From NCBI GenBank assembly GCA_965277625.1, contig OZ255827.1, forward strand, positions 1,240,001-1,304,000: a DNA stretch of 64,000 nt, in the 5' to 3' direction. Shown piece by piece: positions 18,471-26,720 of this stretch. A program made the position numbers and the translations under genes. Each line of letters opens with the position of its first letter. Within the stretch, counting starts at the first letter, position 1. The DNA comes from G965195345 sp965277625 (lineage in GTDB: Bacteria; Pseudomonadota; Gammaproteobacteria; CAKMZV01). Under the pieces are notes generated by a model. The model ran no database searches, was not told where the DNA came from, and saw nothing but the letters and a program-made list of their open reading frames with translations.

Positions 18471-18499
18471 TTGATAAAATAGATTAATTCTAGTTTAAT
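18471..18499 (+). promoter_or_regulatory. Putative promoter of the PotABCD-like operon
   Basis: TTGATA (18471-18476), a 17-base spacer and TTTAAT (18494-18499) lie 147 bases before the ATPase start. A lone TTGACA at 18532 lacks a good -10 partner. The rest of the 270-base gap is AT-rich with no ORF. Confidence 0.4.
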
Positions 18500-18646
18500 A
18501 GCACCTTCAAAATTTACGTGAAGCTGACGTATTGACATAGAAAACGAAAAATTGAACGTAGTGGGCATGAACTTAAATCAGTTACAAGTCTGTTCATTTA
18601 ATACGCTTCAATAAGATTACAAAGATTATCAAAAAGAGCCTCGATT

Positions 18647-19735
18647 ATGATTTCAGACATTTCTCACATTGTATTTAAAGACGTACGAAAGAGCTATGAT
18701 GGCAAAACCATTATTGTCGATGACTTGAATTTGGAAGTTAAAAAGGGTGAATTCTTATCTTTGCTCGGTCCATCAGGTTCAGGCAAAACCACCTGTTTGA
18801 TGATGCTCGCTGGGTTTGAAACGGTCACCAGCGGTGACATCATGATTGATAACACACCTGTTCAAAACATTCCCCCAAACAAACGCAACATTGGCATGGT
18901 TTTCCAAAACTATGCGCTCTTCCCACACATGACGGTATTTGAAAACTTGGCTTTTCCCTTAGAAATTCGGAAAATGCCCAAAGATGCCATCAAACAACAA
19001 GTTGAAAAAATTCTATCCATCGTGCGCTTAGAAGCCTTTGCTTCTCGACGCATTTCTCAGCTCTCTGGTGGTCAACAACAGCGTGTTGCCGTGGCTCGAG
19101 CCATCACCTTTGAACCACAAATCGTATTGATGGACGAACCCTTAGGTGCTTTGGATAAAAACTTACGTGAAGAAATGCAATTTGAAATCAAACATTTGCA
19201 CGAACGTTTAGGCATTACCATCGTTTATGTAACGCACGATCAAAGTGAAGCCATAACCATGTCAGATCGCGTTGCCGTGTTCAATGATGGCAAAATCCAA
19301 CAACATTCCTCACCAGAAGTACTGTACGAAAAACCTGAAAACATCTTCGTTGCCAACTTTATTGGTGAAAACAACAATATCATGGGCGAGCTTAAAGGCA
19401 GAGAAGGCGACATGGCCACAGTCCTCGTCAAAGACACGCTTTTAACGGGCAACTGTACATCCACTGTCGGAGAAGGCAAATCTGTCATCATCTCTATACG
19501 TCCTGAAAAAGTGGTGATTGATTCAGAAAACGACCAAGCCAATAACAATAACATACAAGGCGTGGTCGAAGAAGCGATTTATATGGGTGATCATACGAGA
19601 CTACGAATCAACGTACTCGGAAATGATGAATTCATTGTCAAAATTCTCAATAATCAGTTGAAAACGCATTACCATGCAGGAGATACGTTGAAGTTGAGTT
19701 GGAATACACAGCACTGCTGTGTTTTGGATGCATAG
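18647..19735 (+). CDS. ABC transporter ATPase, PotA type
   Basis: The ATPase of a polyamine/opine-type (PotABCD-like) importer; it hydrolyses ATP at the inner face of the membrane. Visible motifs are Walker A GPSGSGKTT (41-49), Q-loop FQNYALFPH, signature LSGGQQQRVAVARA (from 139), Walker B IVLMDEP (159-165) and switch histidine YVTHDQSEA. A C-terminal TOBE-like domain (about 240-360) is present, as usual in PotA (362 residues). It is the first gene of an ATPase, binding protein, permease, permease operon. The position just after creatinase makes a guanidino or other small cationic substrate plausible, but sequence alone supports only the family. Confidence 0.92.
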   Translation: MISDISHIVFKDVRKSYDGKTIIVDDLNLEVKKGEFLSLLGPSGSGKTTCLMMLAGFETVTSGDIMIDNTPVQNIPPNKRNIGMVFQNYALFPHMTVFENLAFPLEIRKMPKDAIKQQVEKILSIVRLEAFASRRISQLSGGQQQRVAVARAITFEPQIVLMDEPLGALDKNLREEMQFEIKHLHERLGITIVYVTHDQSEAITMSDRVAVFNDGKIQQHSSPEVLYEKPENIFVANFIGENNNIMGELKGREGDMATVLVKDTLLTGNCTSTVGEGKSVIISIRPEKVVIDSENDQANNNNIQGVVEEAIYMGDHTRLRINVLGNDEFIVKILNNQLKTHYHAGDTLKLSWNTQHCCVLDA

Positions 19736-19800
19736 CAATCAATGTCAGGTATGACAATGATTGTATTTTAATTAACCATTTGTAAATTCTGGAGTTTTTT

Positions 19801-20880
19801 ATGAATAGTAAGAACATACGTAGAGGTCTTTGCGTCGTTGCTTTGTGTTTGCCAGTGATGGCCGCAGCAGAAGAAACATTGACCGCTGTATCATGGGGCG
19901 GAGCTTATACCAAAAGTCAAAACGAAGCCTATCACAAGCCTTTTACCAAAAAATATGGCATCAAAGTCAATAACGTTGATAAAGGCAGCGCGGCACCCGC
20001 AGGGATTCGTGCTCAAGTTCAAGCAGGAAATGTAACTTGGGACGTTGTCGATGTCATTGAATCAGATGCTGCATTGCTTTGTGATGAAGGTTTGGTAGAA
20101 GAAATCGATTACGATAAAATTTTGGCCAAAGGCAATGATGGTTCTTTACCCTCAGATGACTTTCTCGGCGGCTTAAATGGCTGTTTTATTCCAACAATCG
20201 TTTATTCAACATTGTTTGCCTATAATTCAGAAATGCTCAAAGACGGTCCTAAATCAATCAAAGACGTCTTTGATCTTAAGAAATTCCCAGGCAAACGTGC
20301 TCTTGAAAAAGCAGCGTATCTGAACCTTGAATGGGCATTGATTGCTGACGGCGTAGCTATTAATGATCTTTATGACGTTCTTAGCACCAAAAAAGGTGTT
20401 GACCGTGCATTCAAGAAATTAGACACCATTAAAGACCATGTTGTTTGGTGGACTGCGGGTTCTCAAGGACCTCAGCTTCTAGCAGACAAAGAAGTTTCTA
20501 TTTCAAGTGGTTTTAACGGTCGTTTCTTTGACGCCCAAGTGAATGAAAAACAACCCATTGAAATTCTATGGGCTGGTCAAGCACTTGAGTTAGACGGCTG
20601 GGTTATCCCTCAAGGCAAATTGACTGATACAGTTAAGAAGTATCTTTACTTCGCAACTGATTCACAACGTTTGGCTGATCAAGCAAAATGGATCTCTTAT
20701 GGTCCTATGCGTAAATCATCAGCGGCTTTAGTGGGTAAATCAGTGAATGGTGTTGACATGGCACCTCATATGCCTACAGCACCTGGAAACATGGTTGATG
20801 TTTACTTCAAAAATGCTCAATTTTGGACAGACAACAAAGAGTCTCTAACAGAGCGTTTCAACGCTTGGTTGGCGAAATAA
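19801..20880 (+). CDS. ABC transporter periplasmic substrate-binding protein, PotD/family 1 type
   Basis: Periplasmic binding protein that delivers substrate to the two permeases encoded downstream. An N-terminal signal peptide with a hydrophobic core (CVVALCLPVMAAAEE) is probably cleaved after AAA near residue 23. The mature part has the VSWGGAYTKSQ start and the DVVDVIESDAALLCDEG segment typical of polyamine/opine-type binding proteins (COG0687 group). Two mature cysteines (ALLCDEG and LNGCFIP) could form a disulfide. The gene sits 65 bases after the ATPase gene with TGGAG upstream of the ATG, and is followed by a strong stem-loop, a common way to raise binding-protein mRNA over permease mRNA. 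The true ligand is unknown. Confidence 0.9.
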   Translation: MNSKNIRRGLCVVALCLPVMAAAEETLTAVSWGGAYTKSQNEAYHKPFTKKYGIKVNNVDKGSAAPAGIRAQVQAGNVTWDVVDVIESDAALLCDEGLVEEIDYDKILAKGNDGSLPSDDFLGGLNGCFIPTIVYSTLFAYNSEMLKDGPKSIKDVFDLKKFPGKRALEKAAYLNLEWALIADGVAINDLYDVLSTKKGVDRAFKKLDTIKDHVVWWTAGSQGPQLLADKEVSISSGFNGRFFDAQVNEKQPIEILWAGQALELDGWVIPQGKLTDTVKKYLYFATDSQRLADQAKWISYGPMRKSSAALVGKSVNGVDMAPHMPTAPGNMVDVYFKNAQFWTDNKESLTERFNAWLAK

Positions 20881-20886
20881 GCATAA

Positions 20887-20928
20887 ATTATTAAGTATGG
20901 TGACTTCGGTCACCATACTTTTAATAAT
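20887..20928 (+). promoter_or_regulatory. Intercistronic stem-loop between binding protein and permease genes
   Basis: A 12-bp perfect stem (20893-20904 with 20909-20920) closed by a TTCG tetraloop is extended by six more pairs (20887-20892 with 20923-20928) across a two-base bulge. It begins seven bases after the binding-protein stop. The T-rich tail is short, so it looks like a partial terminator or RNA-stabilising hairpin, not a full stop. Confidence 0.8.
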
Positions 20929-20939
20929 AGGATATTACA

Positions 20940-22190
20940 ATGCAACAAACCTCGTCAGGCTTCGACAAAGACGTTGCTAATCATTTAAGGCAACAATACG
21001 ATAAAGCGCAAAGAAGATTGCGTTGGCGTGCATTTTTACTGGTATCGCCCCTGTTATCGTTCATTGTGATCGCCTTCATCGTTCCCATTGGATTGATCTT
21101 GGTCAATTCATTTTATGACGATACTTTGAATAAATACATGCCCAATACAGCCAATGTGATTGAACAATGGCAAGATACTACTCAAACCCCACCCGAACCC
21201 GTTTACGAAGCACTGGTTATGGATTTAGTCGCCACTAAAGCCGTTAAAGACGATGGCAAAATCGCGACAAGACTGAATTATGAACAAGCCGGCCTAAGAA
21301 CCTTAATTAAAAAGACATCACGCCGTGCAAAAAATCTTGAAGCACCGTTTAAAGAAGCGGTCATAAAAATAGACAAACGCTGGGGTGATCCACACGTGTG
21401 GCGCATCATTGGCCGTGAAATATCGCCATTTACCATTTCTTATTACGTCGCAGCGTTCGATAAAGAATACGACACAGAAGGCGACATCGTAGCGCGCGAA
21501 GAGCACAGAGCGATTTATGTTTCCTTATTTGTACGAACATTGGTCGTGGGTATTTTAATCACCCTGTTCTGTGTGGTTTTGGGCTTCCCTGTGGCCTATC
21601 TGCTTTCCACCTTACCCGATAAAATCGCCAATTTGATGATGATTATGGTGCTATTGCCGTTCTGGACATCCTTATTGGTGCGAACCACCTCATGGATTGT
21701 GTTACTGCAAACGCATGGACCCTTGAACGACCTGCTGGTATTGCTCGGCTTTGTGGGCGACACTGAGCGCGTCCGAATGATTTACAACATGGCGGGCACT
21801 CTGGTCGCCATGACCCACATCTTATTGCCATTCATGATTCTGCCTGTTTACAGCGTTATGAAGAACATTCCACCAACCTACATGCGTGCCGCCATTTCAT
21901 TGGGTGCAGGCTGGTGGTATGCATTCCGTCGTGTTTACATTCCATTGACCATACCAGGCATCGGGGCAGGGGGACTATTGGTCTTTATTCTCGCAATTGG
22001 CTATTACATTACTCCTGCATTGGTGGGTGGTAGCACTGGACAACTGATCTCAAATCTCATTGCCTATCACATGCAGAACTCACTCAACTGGGGTCTGGCA
22101 GCAGCACTCAGTGGCATGCTATTGGCCATTGTTTTGATTTTATATTGGTTATACAACAAATTATTCGGCATTGACAGGATTAGTTTCTAA
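20940..22190 (+). CDS. ABC transporter permease, PotB type with large periplasmic insertion
   Basis: First inner-membrane permease of the importer. At 416 residues it is about 130 longer than E. coli PotB. The extra residues lie between the first membrane segment (about 30-55) and the conserved core, in a charged, soluble region (about 70-190) that should face the periplasm. The core holds the remaining membrane segments and the permease EAA-like loop (around AAISLGAGWWYAFRRVYIP). Similar long-insert permeases are known among opine/polyamine-type importers, so the insertion is probably functional. The gene follows the stem-loop after the binding-protein gene and is ten bases from the second permease ATG. 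Confidence 0.9.
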   Translation: MQQTSSGFDKDVANHLRQQYDKAQRRLRWRAFLLVSPLLSFIVIAFIVPIGLILVNSFYDDTLNKYMPNTANVIEQWQDTTQTPPEPVYEALVMDLVATKAVKDDGKIATRLNYEQAGLRTLIKKTSRRAKNLEAPFKEAVIKIDKRWGDPHVWRIIGREISPFTISYYVAAFDKEYDTEGDIVAREEHRAIYVSLFVRTLVVGILITLFCVVLGFPVAYLLSTLPDKIANLMMIMVLLPFWTSLLVRTTSWIVLLQTHGPLNDLLVLLGFVGDTERVRMIYNMAGTLVAMTHILLPFMILPVYSVMKNIPPTYMRAAISLGAGWWYAFRRVYIPLTIPGIGAGGLLVFILAIGYYITPALVGGSTGQLISNLIAYHMQNSLNWGLAAALSGMLLAIVLILYWLYNKLFGIDRISF

Positions 22191-22200
22191 GAGCAAGGTT

Positions 22201-23052
22201 ATGATCAGAATTAAACACCCCTATAAAACTTTTTGGCAACTTCTCGGTGAATACACCTTTTACGGGGTTTGTGGGCTCATCTTTCTATTTTTGATATTCC
22301 CCATCTTGGTGATCATACCGCTGTCATTTAACGCGACCGCTTACTTCACCTTTACCCCTGAAATGTTGGCATTAGACCCTGCAGGCTACTCCATACGCTG
22401 GTATCAAGAGCTGTTTGCCTCCGAAGATTGGATGAGATCCATTCGCAACAGTTTTGTCATCGCCATATTTGCCACTATCATTGCCACCTTTTTAGGCACC
22501 GTCGCCGCCTTGGGACTCTCAAGGTCCTACATGCCTTATAAAGGGCTGATCATGACCATACTCATTTCACCATTGATCGTACCCATCATCATTTCTGCTG
22601 TAGGCATGTTCTTTTTCTTCGTTAAATTGGGACTGGCAAAAACTTTCATAGGTGTCATACTGGCGCACGCCGTCATTGGCACACCCTTTGTGGTGATCAC
22701 CGTCACAGCAACCCTAAGCGGATTTGACTATAACTTGGTTCGAGCCGCTCAAAACTTAGGCGCCTCTGGCACAACCATATTTTTCCGTGTGATTGCCCCC
22801 ATTGTTGCACCAGGCATCATTTCTGGTGGCCTATTTGCCTTCATCGCCTCATTCGATGAAGTGGTCATAATTTTGTTCTTAGGCGGATTTGAGCAAACCA
22901 CCGTCACAGTCCAAATGTGGTCAGGCTTGCGCGAACAAATCAACCCAGTCATCCTTGCGGTTGCCACCTTGTTCTTCCTCATCTCAGTCAGCCTCTTAGT
23001 ATTCTTAGAATTCATTCGTCGCCGCAACAATCGATTGCGCGGCATTGAATAA
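22201..23052 (+). CDS. ABC transporter permease, PotC type
   Basis: Second inner-membrane permease, 283 residues with about six membrane segments and the EAA-like loop AAQNLGASGTTIFFRVIAPIV. An in-frame TTG at 22171 inside the upstream gene could extend it by ten residues, but the ATG at 22201, ten bases after the upstream stop, fits better because the extension lacks family similarity. It is the last gene of the importer operon; a weak terminator-like stem-loop follows. Confidence 0.9.
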   Translation: MIRIKHPYKTFWQLLGEYTFYGVCGLIFLFLIFPILVIIPLSFNATAYFTFTPEMLALDPAGYSIRWYQELFASEDWMRSIRNSFVIAIFATIIATFLGTVAALGLSRSYMPYKGLIMTILISPLIVPIIISAVGMFFFFVKLGLAKTFIGVILAHAVIGTPFVVITVTATLSGFDYNLVRAAQNLGASGTTIFFRVIAPIVAPGIISGGLFAFIASFDEVVIILFLGGFEQTTVTVQMWSGLREQINPVILAVATLFFLISVSLLVFLEFIRRRNNRLRGIE

Positions 23053-23064
23053 TCAATACCACAA

Positions 23065-23107
23065 CACTCTAAAAAACCCTTAAATTCGCTCGCGAGAGTG
23101 ATTTTTT
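23065..23107 (+). terminator. Possible terminator of the ABC importer operon
   Basis: CACTCT (23065-23070) can pair with AGAGTG (23095-23100), followed by six T at 23102-23107. The stem is short and the loop is 24 bases, so the call is weak. Confidence 0.35.
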
Positions 23108-23648
23108 ACGTCCGAAAAAACTCAGTGCTTCTCTTTGTCAAGCGATCAAATAAGCGTTCTTTGCCTACGAAGCATCTTTGCTCATCGCGTATTGATTATT
23201 TATCTCCTCCCTACATTCGGTGGTGCGTCCCTTTAAAAGTGAAGAATCCTTTAATTGACACACTTATGTAATATTTCCAAAACATACTTACCGAGTATGA
23301 TCAATCATTGGCGAACGGCCATTCAACCAGACACACTGTGCTAACGTGTCTTTCACCAGCTAATTCAGCCGTTAAATATCAATGGAATTAGAGGTAAATT
23401 TATATCAACAACCAAAAGAGATGTCGTGCAAGTTAGAAACCGCAGATCGGGACGTTATGTAAAAATTGATCGCACTGCTGGAAGAATTGTGTCTCATAAT
23501 AAATCTGATGGTCCCTATAGCTGAACTCAATTTTTTATAATATGGCTCGGATCCAAGTGGAACAAAGCTTCGTTTAAAATGACTAACGAGAGTACCTAAG
23601 AAATTTAGCTACTCTGTGACACGTATAAAACTCAAGACAACTTAGGGT
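23108..23648. other. Gene-poor spacer downstream of the ABC operon
   Basis: There is no ORF of normal length in about 540 bases. The only coding-like stretch is a short basic peptide frame ending at 23524, given separately. The rest is AT-rich, without convincing repeats, RNA genes or attachment sites. It forms the left edge of an accessory patch that runs to 26720. Confidence 0.6.
23426..23524 (+). CDS. Possible small basic protein or gene remnant
   Basis: The frame from GTG 23426 encodes 32 residues beginning VQVRNRRSGRYVKIDR and ending DGPYS. The pattern RNxxxGRYVKIDRxxGxIVSHxKxxGPY resembles small hypothetical proteins that often sit in accessory regions; this is recalled from general knowledge and not checked. 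GAG lies about seven bases upstream. The frame stays open upstream to 23345 without an ATG, and the product ends abruptly after GPYS, so a decayed gene is at least as likely as a working one. Confidence 0.3.
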   Translation: MQVRNRRSGRYVKIDRTAGRIVSHNKSDGPYS

Positions 23649-24032
23649 CTAGTACATTAGATTTCCATTTGCTGTTTCACTTGGTACACCTTGTATAGAA
23701 TCCCAATGTTCAACAATTTTACCCTTGTCATCAAAACGGAAGAAATCCATTGTTACGTACTGATCATTATCTGGCCATATCTGGTGTGTATGAAGTGCCA
23801 CTAAATTACCTTCAGCAATGGCCCTTACAAATTCGATGCTTTTACAAGGATACTCTCGAGCCATTCTATCAAAATAGTCGATAAACCCTTGCTTACTATC
23901 TGCAACGGCTGGATTATGTTGTATATATTGCTCTCCAACGTACTGCTCAACTGCACTAGCAGGATCGCCCATATAAGCAGTACGATAAAATGCGATTGCA
24001 TTTTTTTTATTCAACTCTAAGTCTTGTTTCAT
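23649..24032 (-). CDS. SnoaL-like (NTF2 fold) protein
   Basis: A 127-residue single-domain protein of the SnoaL-like/NTF2 superfamily (COG4922-like). Typical features are the N-terminal helix NKKNAIAFYRTAY, the segment QYIQHNP, and the C-terminal strands VTMDFFRFDDKGKIVEHWD. Related proteins are small cyclases, isomerases or ligand-binding proteins; the reaction here cannot be predicted. The start is supported by TTGGAGA upstream of the ATG on the minus strand. It is a lone gene in a gene-poor patch. Confidence 0.8.
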   Translation of the reverse strand: MKQDLELNKKNAIAFYRTAYMGDPASAVEQYVGEQYIQHNPAVADSKQGFIDYFDRMAREYPCKSIEFVRAIAEGNLVALHTHQIWPDNDQYVTMDFFRFDDKGKIVEHWDSIQGVPSETANGNLMY

Positions 24033-24342
24033 TTCTAATCTCCAATTTTTTAATTTGTATAAAGTGTACCAGTCGCAAGGAAGCGAAATGATTGTATAAA
24101 TGTAGCAGTCAATGAGAGATTCTGTTTAAGAATTGATCCTCAGAAATAGATACACTTGATGGGGAAAACAATGATTAATGAACACCAAATCGTCCTGTGG
24201 AGTTCCAGCTCTTTTTCCTTGTTGCTGAATATTTTATAAACCGCATCCAACCCCACTGCAAAATACGCAACTCATCACTGCCCGTGCTAAAATCCTAACG
24301 CATGATCCTTTCGCACCTAAGTAACAATGGAATAGATCAAAA
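24033..24342. other. 310-base spacer without a supported gene
   Basis: It contains the upstream region of the SnoaL-like gene and the downstream region of the adenine methylase gene. A 22-codon frame (24171-24239, plus) has GGGG before its ATG, but the peptide is unremarkable. No hairpin, repeat or RNA gene was seen. Confidence 0.5.
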
Positions 24343-25185
24343 TCATAGTGCAATCATAGCTTTCTTGAATTCTAATTTTGGATGCAGATAAATGTTTTCT
24401 TTTCCCTTGCGATTTGAAGTTCCATAACTTAAATTCCAAGAAATTTTATTCTCACAGTTGGCGTATAAATCTTGAATTAAATCATTTGTATCGTACGATA
24501 GAACCCAAAAACAATTCGAGTTATTTTCCAAAAGGGCTTCTGATACTTCTCTATGATCATTTTCTTGATAAAAGTTCATATATAAATCTCTCCCTTTCGA
24601 TACATATGGCGGATCAATATAAATAAAAAAACCATCCATTCGCTTTTGTAGGATATTTTTTGCATCCTCGTTTATCACATGAATTTTATTTCTATACCTA
24701 CCTATTCTTTGTATTCTTTCAATCAGCTTCTTTTTATTAAATCTAGCATCAATTTTGTATTTACCATTTTGGCTCTTGCCACCAATCACCCCACCTTTTA
24801 TGACACCAGAAATATTTGTCCTGTTAAGAAAAAATGTTGAAAAACCAAATTCAAAAAAGTTAGTTTTGTTTAAACCAATTTTTTGAATTTCCTTTTGTTT
24901 AAACCAAGAATCCATATCGATTGGAGTTTCATTGATTTTTTTGCAAAAAGCTTCTGTATTATTAACTATGCTATACCAAAAAGAATAGATGGACGGATCA
25001 TAATCATTGATTGTAATTTCAGACACATACTCTTCAAATAAGAGTTGCAGTGCAACACCAGCTCCGCCAGCATAAGGTTCAATATAACTAATCCCCAACA
25101 AATCATTGTTTTTGATAATTTGCTTGATAAAAGGGGACAATCGAGTCTTACCTCCAGGATACCTTAATGGAGAATAAAAGGTCAT
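24343..25185 (-). CDS. DNA adenine N6-methyltransferase, D12 (Dam) class
   Basis: A 280-residue methylase predicted to transfer a methyl group from S-adenosylmethionine to adenine N6. Motifs: RYPGGKT (8-14), SAM-binding EPYAGGAG (36-43), FFLNRTNISG (118-127) and catalytic DPPY (191-194). The target is unknown; D12-class enzymes include GATC methylases and phage or restriction-linked methylases. Its ATG overlaps the stop of the upstream ParB-like gene by four bases (ATGA), implying coupled translation. The sequence is rich in Lys, Asn and Ile codons and more AT-rich than the neighbouring operons, which suggests horizontal transfer. No restriction endonuclease is intact beside it. Confidence 0.9.
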   Translation of the reverse strand: MTFYSPLRYPGGKTRLSPFIKQIIKNNDLLGISYIEPYAGGAGVALQLLFEEYVSEITINDYDPSIYSFWYSIVNNTEAFCKKINETPIDMDSWFKQKEIQKIGLNKTNFFEFGFSTFFLNRTNISGVIKGGVIGGKSQNGKYKIDARFNKKKLIERIQRIGRYRNKIHVINEDAKNILQKRMDGFFIYIDPPYVSKGRDLYMNFYQENDHREVSEALLENNSNCFWVLSYDTNDLIQDLYANCENKISWNLSYGTSNRKGKENIYLHPKLEFKKAMIAL

Positions 25186-26399
25186 TTGTCGTATATTTTT
25201 ATAAAAAGAGGTTTCAAGTTATCAAAGCCAGTTTTCAAACTGCTTGCTTCAGGATGATGATGTCTGTTATGAACATAAGAATTTAAAATATTTGTATTTA
25301 CAGGGTTGTCCTTATTGGAAATTATAGAGCTTAATACTTTTTTTTCATCTTTGGATAGATTGATTTTATCCAAGACTAATTTTATTCGTCCTGAGAGCTT
25401 CATTTCTTTATTAAAATCTATCTTTTCTTTGCAGAGATAATAGTCAGTTGATAGCTCCAAAAAAACCCTCAAAAGACAAGCTGATGCATTAGGGAAATTA
25501 CTAACATCTAATACTTTCAACTCATTTAATATATTATTTGTCTTCTCACAATGAATCATCAGTTTAAAATCTTTTGCTACAACTCCATTTCTCGATTTAG
25601 TCGTTGGTCTTGACTTAACAGGCGGATTTTCATTAACATTATTTTTTTTACCCTCGTCCAGTTCATCCAAGTTATTCAAATTATCATGATAGAAAATTTT
25701 AATTTTCTCATTATCATAAACTTCTGATACTTTAACGTTTTTTAGATTTTCAATTAAAATTTTTGCTATTCTAACGTTGACTACATCAAAATCAACTTTC
25801 CCATCTGTTATTTTTAGATTTAATTTTTTCTTTATAAATTTATTCCCAAAAAACCTATCCATCGTTGTTTTCTGATATGACGATTGGTCAATTTTCTCTA
25901 CGTACTGCTCAATAAGCTGTGTCCCAATGCTTTTTTCATTGTTGAATCTATCCTTTGCTTTAGAACTCCATGGAATTGTTCCCTCACCACCACCCTGCCC
26001 ATTATGGTTGAGTTTAATCCAAATCTCGGCATCCTTTCTACTTTCAAAAATCACGCAATCAATTTCATACGGAAAATTTTGAATATTTATTGATTTTACA
26101 GTCTTTATTAATCCTTGATCATCTAATATTTCTGGTGTGTGAGCAATTTTAATTGCTGCTACTCTTCTATTGCCATCACCATCTATTATTTTCCCATGTT
26201 CTTTGAAAACTAAAATTCTTGCTGTTGGATTTAATCCGTTTATTGAAATATGATTTATTAACTTCATTAGCTTATCTTTTTGGTCAGCCATGAGCATATT
26301 TATGGCTTCTCGTTGTGAATTTGTGGGCTCAAGTCTCGGATTTTTTTCATCCAAATCAATTTCAGATATATTTAATTTTTTGATTTTATAATCAGTCAT
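25182..26399 (-). CDS. ParB/Srx-like nuclease-domain protein paired with adenine methylase
   Basis: A 405-residue protein. The N-terminal part (about 5-130) looks like a ParB/sulfiredoxin-type domain: a NPR motif near residue 20 and DGDGNRRVAAIKI (73-85), the region that binds nucleotide in ParB-like folds. A charged middle follows. The C-terminal part is helical and ends with VHNRHHHPE and a conserved-looking FDNLKPLF tail. Such proteins occur with methylases in mobile elements; whether this one cuts DNA, hydrolyses nucleotides or acts as a sensor is unknown. Its ATG shares one base with the stop of the HsdR relic (TAATG), with GGAG just upstream, and its own stop overlaps the methylase ATG. 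It is strongly AT-rich. Confidence 0.75.
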   Translation of the reverse strand: MTDYKIKKLNISEIDLDEKNPRLEPTNSQREAINMLMADQKDKLMKLINHISINGLNPTARILVFKEHGKIIDGDGNRRVAAIKIAHTPEILDDQGLIKTVKSINIQNFPYEIDCVIFESRKDAEIWIKLNHNGQGGGEGTIPWSSKAKDRFNNEKSIGTQLIEQYVEKIDQSSYQKTTMDRFFGNKFIKKKLNLKITDGKVDFDVVNVRIAKILIENLKNVKVSEVYDNEKIKIFYHDNLNNLDELDEGKKNNVNENPPVKSRPTTKSRNGVVAKDFKLMIHCEKTNNILNELKVLDVSNFPNASACLLRVFLELSTDYYLCKEKIDFNKEMKLSGRIKLVLDKINLSKDEKKVLSSIISNKDNPVNTNILNSYVHNRHHHPEASSLKTGFDNLKPLFIKIYDK

Positions 26400-26720
26400 T
26401 ATGTTACTCCTTTATAAATTTCTTTTTCAAGTTCTGCCAATGCCAGTTGGTATTTTACCTTACCGCCTAACAGTTCTATGATTTCCAGCGGTGAGATAAA
26501 ATGATTGAGCGGGTTGATTTGCAGTCTATTCATATCTTCGGTGGTCACATTGCCTTCGTCGGCGTATTTGTCGAACAGGGCTTCCAATACTTGGCGGCCT
26601 GTTTGCCTTTTAGGTAAAGTTATTCGCGTTAATTGACGGTTTAGGCCCTCTCAGTGCGTGTGAGAGGCGGTTGGTCAAAGGCAGTGTGGCAGATCAGCGC
26701 GAACATATTCATCAGCTGAT
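26399..26720 (-). pseudogene. C-terminal relic of type I restriction subunit HsdR
   Basis: Two minus-strand frames give consecutive pieces of the HsdR C-terminus. Frame one (26712-26641) contains MFALICHTAFDQPPLTRTER and ends at TAA. Frame two (26650-26399) contains VLEALFDKYADEGN and PLEIIELLGGK, ending in IYKGVT. These match the usual order of the HsdR tail (PPLTRRER, then LLDKYADEG, then TPxEIxxxFGG), so the gene is truncated at its 5' side and frameshifted at least once. The motor and nuclease domains, hsdM and hsdS are absent. The relic begins right after the TRAP permease stop, marking a recombination joint. Family matches are from memory. Confidence 0.75.

Noticed and set aside
22171..22200. 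TTG at 22171 as start of the second ABC permease
   Set aside because: It would overlap the upstream gene with a non-family extension; the ATG at 22201 fits better.
24171..24239. 22-codon frame with GGGG upstream in the spacer
   Set aside because: The peptide shows no recognisable pattern and its ribosome site could be chance.
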